Positions 23,618 through 34,387 of a stretch of DNA of 64,000 nt are shown piece by piece. This stretch comes from Paralithodes platypus (lineage: Eukaryota > Arthropoda > Malacostraca > Decapoda > Lithodidae). Positions within the stretch are counted from its first letter, which is position 1. Each line of letters begins with the position of its first letter. Location of the stretch: assembly GCA_032716605.1 (NCBI GenBank), contig CM064519.1, positions 32,447,423 through 32,511,422 of the forward strand, in the 5' to 3' direction. Both the position numbers and the translations under genes were made by a program. The notes below the pieces were generated by a model, which was given only the letters and a program-made list of their open reading frames with translations, made no database searches and was not told the DNA's origin.

Positions 23618-23852
23618 TTAATCCTTTCACGCATTTATGACGCAGAGGTTGCCAGATTAGCAATAAGAAATAGAGTTCTCTCACTCTTATAATTACCTCT
23701 CCAAAATTAGTTTTCTACCCACAACTAACTCAAAGACAACTGCAGAGGTTGAAGTAACTAAACTAAAGGTTTCTAAATACCCCTGATGGTAACAAAGGTT
23801 TTAAAGTATCCCCAATAGGCTCAAAATCCCGTCATATGTCGGAGAGGGTTAA
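23618..23852. mobile_element. piggyBac-like MITE (TTAA target, CC-start inverted repeats), copy D
   Basis: The left end is TTAATCCTTTCACGC then ATTTATGACG. The right end in reverse complement is TTAACCCTCTCCGAC then ATATGACG. TTAA lies at both edges and the inverted repeats pair imperfectly for about 25 bases. piggyBac-superfamily elements insert at TTAA and start with CC or CCC. The interior (185 bases) is non-coding. Confidence 0.65.
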
Positions 23853-24349
23853 TGTAAATATTAATATTCTATACAAACTAAACTACTATACAAATTTAAT
23901 ACAGAGCATTCTGATATGTGGCATGATCAATAATAATTACCTTTTTATTTATGACTATTTCGATAAAATTAGCTATATAGCAACTAAATAATAATATATA
24001 ATAAGGCAGAACTCTATTATTTTACTCGAAGTACGGAACAGAACAATGATAAATATTTGTTTAGCTAAAAATAAGAGATATATCTAAATTTGTATTATTT
24101 TATGCATACAGAATACTATCATGCAAATTACGAAAAATATCTAACAACACGAAATAGTCACGTTTAACGCCATATATGAACAGAAATGCTGAGAGGATGA
24201 TTAAAAAACAGAGTAAAATCGTAAATATATCCTCTAATTATTGTTCATCCAGCCTTCTAATCACGAACAACTATAGTTATACTAAAGACCCTAATATAAT
24301 GTGTGATGTGCGTACAAAAAATTATGCTTATTTCAGTCACCTTTCACGT
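23853..24349. other. no gene seen
   Basis: AT-rich unique DNA. An 89-residue frame (24176-24445) starts here with mixed composition but has no recognised family. Confidence 0.5.
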
Positions 24350-24790
24350 AAAAGCGAAGAAACAAAAGTAACGCGCGCGAGGCCTCCCATAACTCATAGT
24401 CCCCCAGCAATAAAAGAGAGGCGCTCAGAGCCACGTTTTCTCTAATGCACTAGATTTATTTCCGCCCGCCTTTCTTCCCCTTTAACCTGATATATTCACT
24501 TACTTTTCACCATGAGCAACAAGTATAGGTCCTAATCGAATATTCCACAAGAAAAGATGTCCCGAAAAATGTCCATTATTGGGATAAATAACTTTACTTG
24601 GACCATTTTCTATGGTGCCTGGCTGACGGGATGATGGTGGATATTGAATTAGTTATGAGACATCGATTATTGGCCTCTGACGCTCACCACTGCCAGGCTG
24701 CTACTTCAGGACGTACAATAATGTTGGTCATTGTATGATGGTCACTCAGGGGGCATAAATTTCAAAGAAACCTTTCAGAATACGTAAAGA
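24350..24790. promoter_or_regulatory. unique, compositionally balanced block; candidate regulatory DNA
   Basis: Unlike its surroundings the block has no simple repeats. It contains AACGCGCGCGAGG, an AATAAAAGAGAGGCGC TATA-like context (24409-24424), CCATTATTGGGATAAATAAC, ATTGAATTAGTTATGAG and ATCGATTATTGG. The last three carry homeodomain-type TAAT/ATTA cores and an ATCGAT site. No open frame explains it. An enhancer or promoter is inferred from complexity and motif density only. Confidence 0.25.
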
Positions 24791-25130
24791 AATAGAGGAA
24801 TATTGACCTCCATTCCACGATCTTATTTTGAGGCTCAGTTTAAAAATATAGGTTATAATGATACATGCATATTTTTAAAATGTGGTTCCTTAGTTTGTGC
24901 CTCGCTTAAATAAAAATCATAACGATATAAAAGGCCAAATATAAATTATGATGAAAATAAGGCTGGGAGTATTCAGCCATTTATTTAGTTAACCGACGAA
25001 TACTTTTCCCATACGGATTAATATACCTAAAGATCAAATAATATACTTTAATTTAAGCAACTTAATTATATCAATTTAACCTATTTAGTATTAGTATAAG
25101 CAATTTGAATATCTAACTGAGGATATAGAA
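24791..25130. other. no gene seen between two candidate regulatory blocks
   Basis: AT-rich sequence, no motif of note. Confidence 0.5.
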
Positions 25131-25480
25131 ACGCGGGGCCTCATTGGTCCAAAGGCAAAAATTATGGGCGGTGCTCACGGAGCCCTCTCCTCTGATTGGT
25201 GGATTTACGGCCCCACGACGCCATCACCGCGCGATAACCACAAATCACAAGACGACTCCATGTAAACAAAGCAAGAAATGGCCTGCCCTGCATTTCTCCG
25301 CTTTTTCTTAGCAACTTCAACAGTATAGCGTTGCTTAATTACTCAAGGTTCAACACAGACACCAAGCAAGACTGAACAAATGTGATACACGGAAAACTGC
25401 TTAAAGAGAAGGCAATTTACGAGAGGGAACTTCACCTTTAACAAACACCCTACGCCCAAGCGGTCTTGGTGGCGGCCTAA
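25131..25480. promoter_or_regulatory. CCAAT-box-bearing CpG-rich block, promoter candidate
   Basis: Two ATTGG boxes (CCAAT on the minus strand) lie at 25143-25147 and 25195-25199, about 50 bases apart. Around them are ACGCGGGGCC, GGGCGGTGCTCACGG and CACCGCGCGATAA. Nuclear factor Y binding at paired CCAAT boxes is a hallmark of TATA-less animal promoters. Downstream on +, CAAGCGGTCTTGGTGGCGGCC lies about 60 bases before TTTTGTAAGTAT (near 25512), which fits a donor after a 5' non-coding exon. Direction is not settled. Confidence 0.35.
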
Positions 25481-25635
25481 GTTTCCTCCTTAAGTATTTT
25501 AATAATATTAGTTTTGTAAGTATTTATTGAGATAAAAATTATAATATATATCAAATTAAATTATATTATATTCATAGAATTATGTAAAGAAGTATAACTA
25601 AATTATGATACTACGAATATACAAGCTGCAAATGG

Positions 25636-25637
<2 letters not shown>

Positions 25638-25686
<49 letters not shown>
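25638..25686. repeat. (AT)n microsatellite
   Basis: About 48 bases of AT followed by GTGTGTG. Confidence 0.95.
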
Positions 25687-25688
<2 letters not shown>

Positions 25689-26730
25689 GTGTGTGTAATT
25701 ATTGATTTGTATATTAATTAGTAAACACTATTATTTTTAGAGCAAATATCTGTATGAAGGGAAAATGTAATACTATTGTCTGCGCGTTATACAATTAAAA
25801 TAATTGGGCAATTATCACATAATTAATTATTGTTATTAAAATATAACACGCTTTCTCAATTATATATTATGGTATTATGTGAACAAGGTCTTACTTAATA
25901 CCCAGGTTCAAGGGAAAAAATATTATATCGGTAACAAAAATTATAGCTTATATTGATGATCAGAAATTGTCCAAGGAGTGCAAGGTATTTGGCTTCAAGT
26001 GAATGAAATATGGTTGGAAAATCAGAATGAAGAAAATTAAGTATGGAATACATGAGCTGAGAGCTTATGTGATATAAAGCTTATGTAATGGTGTCAAGAA
26101 TACGAACTGTGAACATGTCAGGAACTTAAAGTATTTGGAATGTGAATGTGTTTTGTTAGGTTAGTAATATGAACTGCCTCAGAAATTAAGTGTGTGTATG
26201 ATGGTGAAACTGAGGATAACAATCTCTGGTTATAATGATTAAGAACTAGTGTGTGCCACATTATTGAAGTAAATTAGGAGATAAACTTGTGAATTAGTCA
26301 AGTGATTAAATTAAGAGTAATAGTGGCGGTACAATTAAATATATTCTACGGTTCTCCAATAATTGTACGATATGTCTGTAAGGCCAGGAATCAATCTTAT
26401 ATACCCGGTATATACTGTATAATATATATATGTACTTCCTCAAACTATAATAGTGGAACGTTTGCATGGCTTCCTAATATATGAAGTTATAATATTATAG
26501 GTAAGGCGTGTATCAGATTAAGACCGTTTATTGCTTTATGGCCGTATCAGGTGTGTAGCGTGCCCCTGGTCAGACATGTATACAGCTGATATTATGGTGT
26601 GAATGTCAGGATACTAATATCACTAAGAAGTTTTTTGTTCTGTGGTGTTTCAAGTATACTTACACGGAACAATAAACATAAAAGTAGTTCTGTAGGATGA
26701 CGTAGATGGATGTTTGTTCTAGAATATACA

Positions 26731-26735
<5 letters not shown>
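25687..26735. other. no gene seen
   Basis: AT-rich, with a 60-residue frame of no recognisable content. TATACCCGGTATATACTG occurs at 26399-26416. Confidence 0.55.
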
Positions 26736-26782
<47 letters not shown>

Positions 26783-26789
26783 TGTATAT
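26726..26789. repeat. (AT)n microsatellite bounded by ATACAGTATA and TACTGTATA
   Basis: A 45-base AT tract whose two edges, TATACAGTATA and ATACTGTATA, are reverse complements, making the whole tract palindromic. Confidence 0.95.
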
Positions 26790-27365
<576 letters not shown>

Positions 27366-28209
27366 AATTATTAGTTATTGTTATTATTATAATAAAATAT
27401 TTAATAATTATATCCAATATCTGCCACATTAGTAGAATTCAATACAAATTTAACTACCGGGTATTAATAATTCTGCCTTTCTAAACCCTGTATTTTCCAA
27501 CTAACTATCGCCGACAATCGCAGTGTCATTGTCAGCAACGTTTTAATTATTCGAATAGCTATTCATATAATAACTATAATAATATTGAATTAACATATCC
27601 TAATATTAAATACCAGCCAAAATATATACTTGTTGTCAGTATGTATAAAGTATACCAATTAGAAATTGAAAATTAATAAATATTGTATTAGTTAAATAAC
27701 AATAACCCAACTGTATAAACATATGCACACTTTCAAATACTATTAGTTTGCTAAATAACATCAAGCATCGATATAAACATACCTGTGTATCGTACTTGTA
27801 TAGATAGATTAATCGCAAAATAATTTTTGAAAATAAGTTTGGACCAGATTAACTGTGTGTTCATATGTACGGGTGTCATCAATAACAGCCAGTTCAGGAG
27901 TTAAGTAAATATGCGCCAGGTGTCTGGTAAATATTGGGAATATTATTGGGTGAACCACGCACTGTATGTAGTGAATAATATATATATATATCACTATCAA
28001 TGTGGACATGAAAACACTGTTTAATATTATATGTGTTGCTTTTTGCCACTATGTACCGGTACTTTTTCCATCGAGCGATTTCTGAATTTACCTAATAGTA
28101 CTGGCAGTTTTTGGTTTCTTCATAAAACGGATATTAAATTAGACTATCATTTAACATTTGTATTCGATTTATTTTTGTCCTATGTGAGCAAATAGAGTAT
28201 GTCACTGGA
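27366..28209. other. no gene seen
   Basis: AT-rich unique DNA with a short AT run at 27978-27991. Confidence 0.55.
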
Positions 28210-28349
28210 AATATATATATATAGATGTATATGTTTATAGATGTATATATATATATATACAGTATATATATATATATATATAGGTATATATATGTGTGTG
28301 TGTGTATTTACCTAATTGTAAATACACACACACACACACACACATTATA

Positions 28350-28380
<31 letters not shown>

Positions 28381-28402
28381 GCGTGTGTGTGCGTGTGTGT
28401 GT
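28210..28402. repeat. AT/GT compound repeat with a perfect hairpin
   Basis: AT tracts flank GTGTGTGTGTGTATTTAC (28294-28311), a 6-base loop CTAATT, and the reverse complement GTAAATACACACACACAC (28318-28335). The stem is perfect over at least 18 pairs. A further GTGTGTGTGTAAATAGG follows near 28393, so the unit may have been copied. Confidence 0.9.
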
Positions 28403-28892
28403 AAATAGGCATACATAAAATAAAATAATGTTTACACAAATTATTTTCCTATCTATATAGGCCTATGTGCTTATATGAAAATAATAGCTACATAATAAAT
28501 CGTGAGTGTGTAATACTGGATTGGTATATTATTTTCCAAAGACAATAGATTTATGGACAGGTGTCTACATAAATATAGAGGTATAATATATAACCCTACA
28601 TCCTGTGCAGTAGTCAATATTAATATTTACGTAAATACCAGTTTAGAATTTTGCTGGATTTAAATATATAATCAGATGTGCAAAAAGGTAGAAACAAAAA
28701 TAAATCTCCATGTACAGAAAACAGCGAAATTAGGTCAAGGTGATATATAAATGTGTGTATAACTGTATACGATATTTGTAAATTATTAATAGGGACATTT
28801 GTATGCCAACAGTCAAAATATGTTATAAGTTAACAAAGTACGGTACCGGTACCTTAATATGTAAGCAAAGTAGCGTTTCAGTATAATCACAA
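28403..28892. other. no gene seen
   Basis: AT-rich unique DNA; GGTACCGGTACC-type palindrome near 28845-28853. Confidence 0.55.
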
Positions 28893-28953
<61 letters not shown>

Positions 28954-28985
28954 TCGAAAAAAGAGACTCGCATATATAAACAGTT

Positions 28986-29044
<59 letters not shown>

Positions 29045-29053
29045 CCCCCCCCC
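28893..29053. repeat. (AC)n-(AT)n, then (CT)n and C12
   Basis: CACACACACACA passes directly into about 40 bases of AT. After about 40 unique bases, a CT tract of about 53 bases ends in 12 C (29042-29053). Confidence 0.95.
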
Positions 29054-29245
29054 TCTGTGAACATTAAGACGTTAGCCCGAGCCTCAATGGATGCTGAAAT
29101 ATCCCTCTCCTTTAACTCGCTTCATTATCATAATTTGCTAACATGGCCCGTGTGGGACTCCCCCTAACAATCACGAGGTCGGTAATTATACATGCAGTGC
29201 TCGACTTGGTCATTACTTCTCCAGAGTCGGGTAACTGTCCACCTT

Positions 29246-29399
29246 AGATAGATATAGATAGATAGATAGATAGATAGAAATATACATAGATAGATATATA
29301 GATAGACAGATAGATATAGATAGGAATATATATAATAGATAGACCGATAGATAGGTAGATATAGAGAGTGAGTGAGTGAGTGAGTGAGTGAGTGAGTGA

Positions 29400-29464
<65 letters not shown>

Positions 29465-29477
29465 TGTGTGTGTGTGT
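29246..29477. repeat. compound (GATA)n-(GAGT)n-(GT)n microsatellite
   Basis: Imperfect GATA/TAGA units to about 29365, then about ten GAGT units, then GT to 29477 with one TATG break. The reverse frames give LTHSLTHS and HTHTHT. 29054-29245 is unique DNA without a gene. Confidence 0.96.
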
Positions 29478-29731
29478 TATCCACCTTCGAATGTGTGTGT
29501 CTGTGTGTGCAATCCACCTTTGAGTGTGTGTATTCAAGTGTGTGGTACCGGCACTGTGTACTTTACATTATAATTTGTGTCATAATATACTTATCTTAAC
29601 AATCAATATTATATATAAATGTGTTCCCCACCCCCCCCCCCTCTCCTCCCCTTGAGTTTCTTCCTGACAAGTTATATAAAATTGGTTCTGCTTAAGTTAA
29701 AGCATGTATACATCTTCTATATAATATTTGC

Positions 29732-29734
<3 letters not shown>
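29478..29734. other. no gene seen; decayed GT words and C11 tract
   Basis: TCCACCTTCGAATGTGTGTG and ATCCACCTTTGAGTGTGTG form a small tandem pair (29480-29530). A run of 11 C lies at 29631-29641. Confidence 0.6.
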
Positions 29735-29798
<64 letters not shown>

Positions 29799-29819
29799 TG
29801 TGTGTGTGTGTGTGTGTGT

Positions 29820-29851
<32 letters not shown>
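29735..29851 (+). repeat. (GT)n microsatellite
   Basis: About 115 bases of GT with two TCTG breaks, ending exactly where the Helitron-like element starts. Confidence 0.97.
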
Positions 29852-30290
29852 TCTTTATGCATGGCCACATTTTTTAAGCTAGAGCGTTCATACTTGGTAT
29901 GCATAGTAAGGGGGTCCCTAGGCAGGATTTAGTGAAAAAATAGAATTCCCCAGGGTGAAAGGGACGGAGAAAATGGGCGCGAAATCGGAAAAATCGCTTT
30001 TGGTTTAAAAAAAAAAAGGCCGTTTGGGGCAGAAGGAGGCCTCCGGTCGAAAAGGTGTATGGAACGAAAGTTGTTCGCTGCCCCACACAATGGGGGTACA
30101 GATGAGGTCAGATCCAAAATCGGAGGTAATTTAGCGGCCGAAATCGAGGTCGCCGTTTAATGAGGCACAGGGAGGTCGAGGCCGGTGATTATAGTAGTAG
30201 CAGTATTGTGATGATTGTGGTAGTAGTGATTGATGATGGTGATTATGGTAGTAGAATTTATACCCGGGCAACGCCGGGTACCCCTGCTAG
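29852..30290 (+). mobile_element. non-autonomous Helitron-like element
   Basis: The right end has the Helitron layout: a hairpin ACCCGG-GCAACG-CCGGGT (30262-30279), 7 bases, then CTAG (30287-30290) followed by T. Helitrons end in CTRR after such a hairpin and insert between A and T. The left end is less sure: TC at 29852-29853, right after the (GT)n tract, is the best match to the required 5' TC. The body contains GTTCATACTTGGTATGC and GAATTCCCCAGGGTG, and no Rep/helicase coding. Confidence 0.75.
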
Positions 30291-31517
30291 TTATACTATA
30301 TTTGTATTTAACTTCTCCCTCGTCTGAGTATTTTGTTTTAATAATTGACGTGGCACACTGATTCGGTAAAAATATATTCGCAAACTCGAAGCTCACCTCA
30401 TCAAGATTCCATTCCATACAAGATCATTATATAATCACCGCCGGAAATACCAGGACATAATGGAACTGGTCCCAACAATCTCTACAACCCCCACCACATC
30501 CTCAATGCTGAAATTTAAGAGAGGCCAGAAGTAAAAACAAAGGTCAAGCCACAAAGCGACAAGAAAAACTTCGCTTGGCATACATTAAAATCAACGTGAC
30601 CATATACTGGTACTTGAAAACTCCCAATACATCCAATCAAATTTACACATCCTTAACAAAGGTTGCTTATACATTTTAACTAGATATCTTGTTATAATTT
30701 AGTAGGATAAGAAATCAATTCGGAACCACCAATGTGCAGATAATATGACAATTAAACAACCAATATCATAGTGCAATCAGTCAAAAACACATTAACTGGC
30801 GCACAGTATATATGCAATTATACATTAGAACGAACAATACACACTCAGAACCCCAGAGGCCAAAACACTACACAAAACAAAACAACCAATACAAGACCAA
30901 ATCAGCCAGGATAAAAAAAGAAAGAAGCAAACTGAGCCCACCCAATGACGTGATCGTAAGAAATATAAAAGTGGGCCATCAACGCAGGGGGATGAGGCCG
31001 CAGCCTCGCCGCCGAGTCGCGAAATGAATGTAAATATGGGCCCTTCTTCATCGTCAGCCACCATAACAAGTTCCTTTATTTCAGGCTTCTCTCCACACTA
31101 ATGTTAGGCCGCCGACAAAGGCCAACACCGTCTTTTTTTCTTGGTGAACAAAATATAGTTTCCATACACAAATATTGAAAACAATATATAATTATTATAT
31201 ATGAATATAATTTATGTATCAGGTATTTATGGAAATCTGAATAATTGAGTTACATATATACAGTATAAACGTAAACGCAGATGTGTTAGAATAGTTATAT
31301 CCGTTTCATAAATAAGAATCTTGCTGTGGCTGGTAATTACCATATATATAGGCTATATACCGTACTGATAGCGGTACCGGTACTAAAAATTGGGAAGTGT
31401 TATGGCATAGGCTTATTGAGATGATAATTATTATTAGTCGGTAATATGATACAAATGAGGTGATTTATAGTAGTATGTTAATGGATTCCTAAAGTTTTAG
31501 CGTAGTAGATATGCTGC
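30291..31517. other. no gene seen; GC patch at 30940-31130
   Basis: AT- and AC-rich unique DNA. At 30980-31020 GAGGCCGCAGCCTCGCCGCC can fold on itself. Frames of 71 and 79 residues oppose each other over this patch and neither is recognisable. Confidence 0.45.
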
Positions 31518-31682
<165 letters not shown>

Positions 31683-31799
31683 TAGTTTGTAAGGTTGTAT
31701 ATAGTTGTATATAAGGTGTATATAGTTTGTAAGGCCAGACTGCCTAGTAAGGACCTTGAGGTCTGTGTGGTCTGTGTATCTATGTAGCTCTATCTATGT

Positions 31800-31800
<1 letters not shown>

Positions 31801-31852
<52 letters not shown>
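31801..31852 (+). repeat. (CT)n microsatellite
   Basis: About 50 bases of CT, preceded by a duplicated GTAGCTCTATCTAT/GTAGCTCTCTCT. Confidence 0.95.
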
Positions 31853-31856
<4 letters not shown>

Positions 31857-31984
31857 TCTATTTATGTATGTATTGTTTGCGATGAACACTGATGTCATAT
31901 ATTTTTAAGGCATATGTATTATTTATTTAATACGAAAGTTAGATTGATTGATCGATTGACTACTACTAAGAAGTAATGAATATA

Positions 31985-31985
31985 T

Positions 31986-32059
<74 letters not shown>

Positions 32060-32098
32060 CAGACAGATAGATAGATAGACAGATAGATCGATAGACAG
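31985..32098. repeat. (AT)n-(ACAG/ATAG)n compound microsatellite
   Basis: About 70 bases of AT, then CAGACAGACAGATAGATAGAT units. Confidence 0.95.
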
Positions 32099-32145
32099 TT
32101 ATATGTATAAATAGGCGGGCTATATTATATTATAAAATATATAAG

Positions 32146-32337
32146 GTGAGAGTTCCATTTAAGAGCGGAGTACCTGTATTCCATGCCCGGAGAGCAAGAC
32201 ACCGCCGCCGCCGCCGCCCCCAACAACCACCACCACCACCACCACCACCACCACCACTCCTCCTCCTCCTCCTCCTCCCCCTAGCCCTGACTGGTAAAAA
32301 TTATCCCAGCCCTCACCCCCAGCCCTGCACCAGGTAA
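32146..32337 (+). CDS. candidate exon with stacked trinucleotide repeats
   Basis: An open frame of 63 residues holds three adjacent triplet arrays: (CCG)n, (CAC)n and (TCC)n, read as R, P and L runs in this frame. Stacked triplet repeats are common in exons of regulatory proteins. CAG followed by GTAATG at 32334 fits a donor, and ACG|GTGAGA lies nearby. The other frames are also open, so coding is unproven. I do not recognise a product. Confidence 0.2.
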   Translation: MRVPFKSGVPVFHARRARHRRRRRPQQPPPPPPPPPPLLLLLLLPLALTGKNYPSPHPQPCTR

Positions 32338-32551
32338 TGAGGTGCTCCTGGCTCACTTGGGGGCAGGAAGAGCCACGGTGAGAAAGAGGAAATGGTGTCT
32401 TTTTTTTCTCTTGGATGGGAATCGTGAGGGTTGTTGTTGTGGTGTGTGTGTGTGTGATTGTTTTTGTTTTTATATATTTCCACTGTTCGTGTGTGTTTTA
32501 GCGTTTGTGCTTCTCCATGTGTGTGTTAGTGTGCTTATTTGTGTGTGCTTA

Positions 32552-32554
<3 letters not shown>
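32338..32554. other. no gene seen; T/G-rich lead to a GT tract
   Basis: Degenerate GTGTGTTT and TTATTTGTGTG words. The 112-residue frame across it is C, V and F rich from this bias. Confidence 0.55.

Positions 32555-32620
<66 letters not shown>
32555..32620 (+). repeat. (GT)n microsatellite
   Basis: About 66 bases of perfect GT. Confidence 0.97.
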
Positions 32621-32622
<2 letters not shown>

Positions 32623-32819
32623 CGTGTGTGAGTGTCTTTACATACGTGTTAATGAGTGTGTTTTTTGTAATCGAGTGTGACTGTTGTGTGTTCTATTATT
32701 ACGTGTGCAGAAAATAATAAATATTATGCTGTTTTTTATATACGCTTAATATTCAATGAATTTCAACTAATTCTACACGTCTATCGGAAAAAAGTCAAAT
32801 AACATATACTTCATAAATT

Positions 32820-33240
32820 ATATTGTTGTTGTTGTTGTTCCCCAAGCTGCCTGGCCGAACAGCCCCAAGGCCCCGAGCACGGCCAAGGCCATAACCGAGC
32901 GCCCCCACAGAACCCTCCCTGCCGACCACAATAAAGCCTGGGTGACCGAAGCCACTCCCTATGGCAAGGAGCTGAGGAGGGTGCGGAAACGCCCGGGAAA
33001 CCAAAGCAGAGCCCTGTGCCCCTCAGCAATTATGAAGGGAAAGTTGAGGGGCAAGGGAAAAATGTGACGCTTTGGCTTCCAATCTTGGTAGATTGGGAGG
33101 TCAATCCACGGAAGAGACGCCGTCACTCGGGATCTAGAAAATATATAAGTAAAAGGAACAGTCAGAGTAAGCTATGGGTATGGCAGAGATCGCTCAGTTC
33201 TCACTCTGATAGACCAGCCCATCACCAATTATATTGTTGT
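32820..33240. other. GC-rich unique block next to (TTG)n; possible exon or SINE
   Basis: A sharp switch to GC-rich sequence follows (TTG)5 at 32824-32838. Words such as CCAAGGCCCCGAGCACGGCC and AGCGCCCCCACAGAACC fill the first 200 bases. Read on the minus strand, the block ends in a (CAA)n tail, which would suit a SINE. A 108-residue + frame (33016-33342) covers the second half without recognised content. Confidence 0.3.
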
Positions 33241-33561
33241 ATTCGATTACGGTACCAAATAAATTGTCATTGTTGGCTTCTAAAACAATATAATGTACAC
33301 ACACGCATACTGAGCTATTTGCAACTCTTGATCATCTTTTAAAATAGTTAGCTACTGTACTGTATATACTGTAGATTTGATGTAATTTTAACATTATTAG
33401 CAAAATACTTTTCCTGGTCAATATTGCACGGTACACGAACATACACACGTCTCACAGAAACATCGAATACAAATCGACGTACTTTCCATTTAATCTGACC
33501 AATACAGGTATAATTTATCTGTACTAATTTCACCAAATACACCAAACACCTCCAATGAAAT

Positions 33562-33680
33562 TAATGAAAGCGTGTGATCCACCGGGATTCGAACCTGGGT
33601 TACCACACACAGATTTAGACAGATAAGACAGAGCTATTTACTGTTACGTCCACTGACCTTGTGCACCGGCAACCACCTGT
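33562..33680 (-). mobile_element. tRNA-derived SINE, minus strand
   Basis: On the minus strand GGTTCGAATCCCGGTGGATC is an excellent polymerase III B box with T-arm. Upstream, AAGGTCAGTGGACGTAACAG stands where an A box (TRGCNNAGTGG) would be, about 60 bases away. In between, TCTGTCTTATCTGTCTAAAT replaces a proper anticodon arm, so it is not a functional tRNA. It differs in body sequence from the SINEs at 4.6 and 18.9 kb. Confidence 0.65.
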
Positions 33681-34185
33681 TTCAACCCAGCTGTAAGGGG
33701 GAAGAGGAACACCGAGAAGGAAAAGAAGAGTAGAAAAAGATGAAAAATGGGTACTAAGAAAAACGAGACGAGGCTAGGCAACAAATCACAACATACAAGA
33801 CGTTCCATCGGTGACAATAAGCCGAAAGATATAAATGGGAGCGCATACACGCCCCCCACCACATGACATTAAGAAGGTATTTTTACGAGCATTACAGCCA
33901 ACTACTCGCAGAAAAAAAGGAGGTCGAGTTAGAGAGGATCAATCAATAACTCGGGGTTTTAAACTATGAGGCCTTGGAGGGACCCCCCGGGGGGGGGGGG
34001 GGGAGAATATATTGCTAGATTTAAGGTTTTATGACAAAGGTTTTCAAGAAACATCGAATAATAAAAAGGTGATTGCAAGCACAGTACTTTAAAATATATA
34101 GATTATATATAATGATCGCTAAATAAAACAAGCAAATCCAGTAAAGCAAAATAATTCAAACACTATTAAACAATATATATTCACA
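33681..34185. other. no gene seen; C6G15 junction at 33983-34003
   Basis: Mixed DNA. Six C are followed directly by 15 G, a self-complementary and polymerase-blocking tract. Confidence 0.6.
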
Positions 34186-34209
34186 CTATATATATATATA
34201 TATATACGG

Positions 34210-34285
<76 letters not shown>

Positions 34286-34334
34286 GGTATATATATATAG
34301 TATATATATATATATAAATATATATATACAGTAT

Positions 34335-34383
<49 letters not shown>
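34186..34383. repeat. interrupted (AT)n microsatellite
   Basis: About 195 bases of AT broken by TATACGGTATA, ATACCGGTATA, TAGTATA and TATACAGTATTA. Confidence 0.97.

Positions 34384-34387
<4 letters not shown>

Noticed and set aside
33562..33660. Functional tRNA gene on the minus strand
   Set aside because: Only the T-arm is intact; the A box is poor and the spacing too long.
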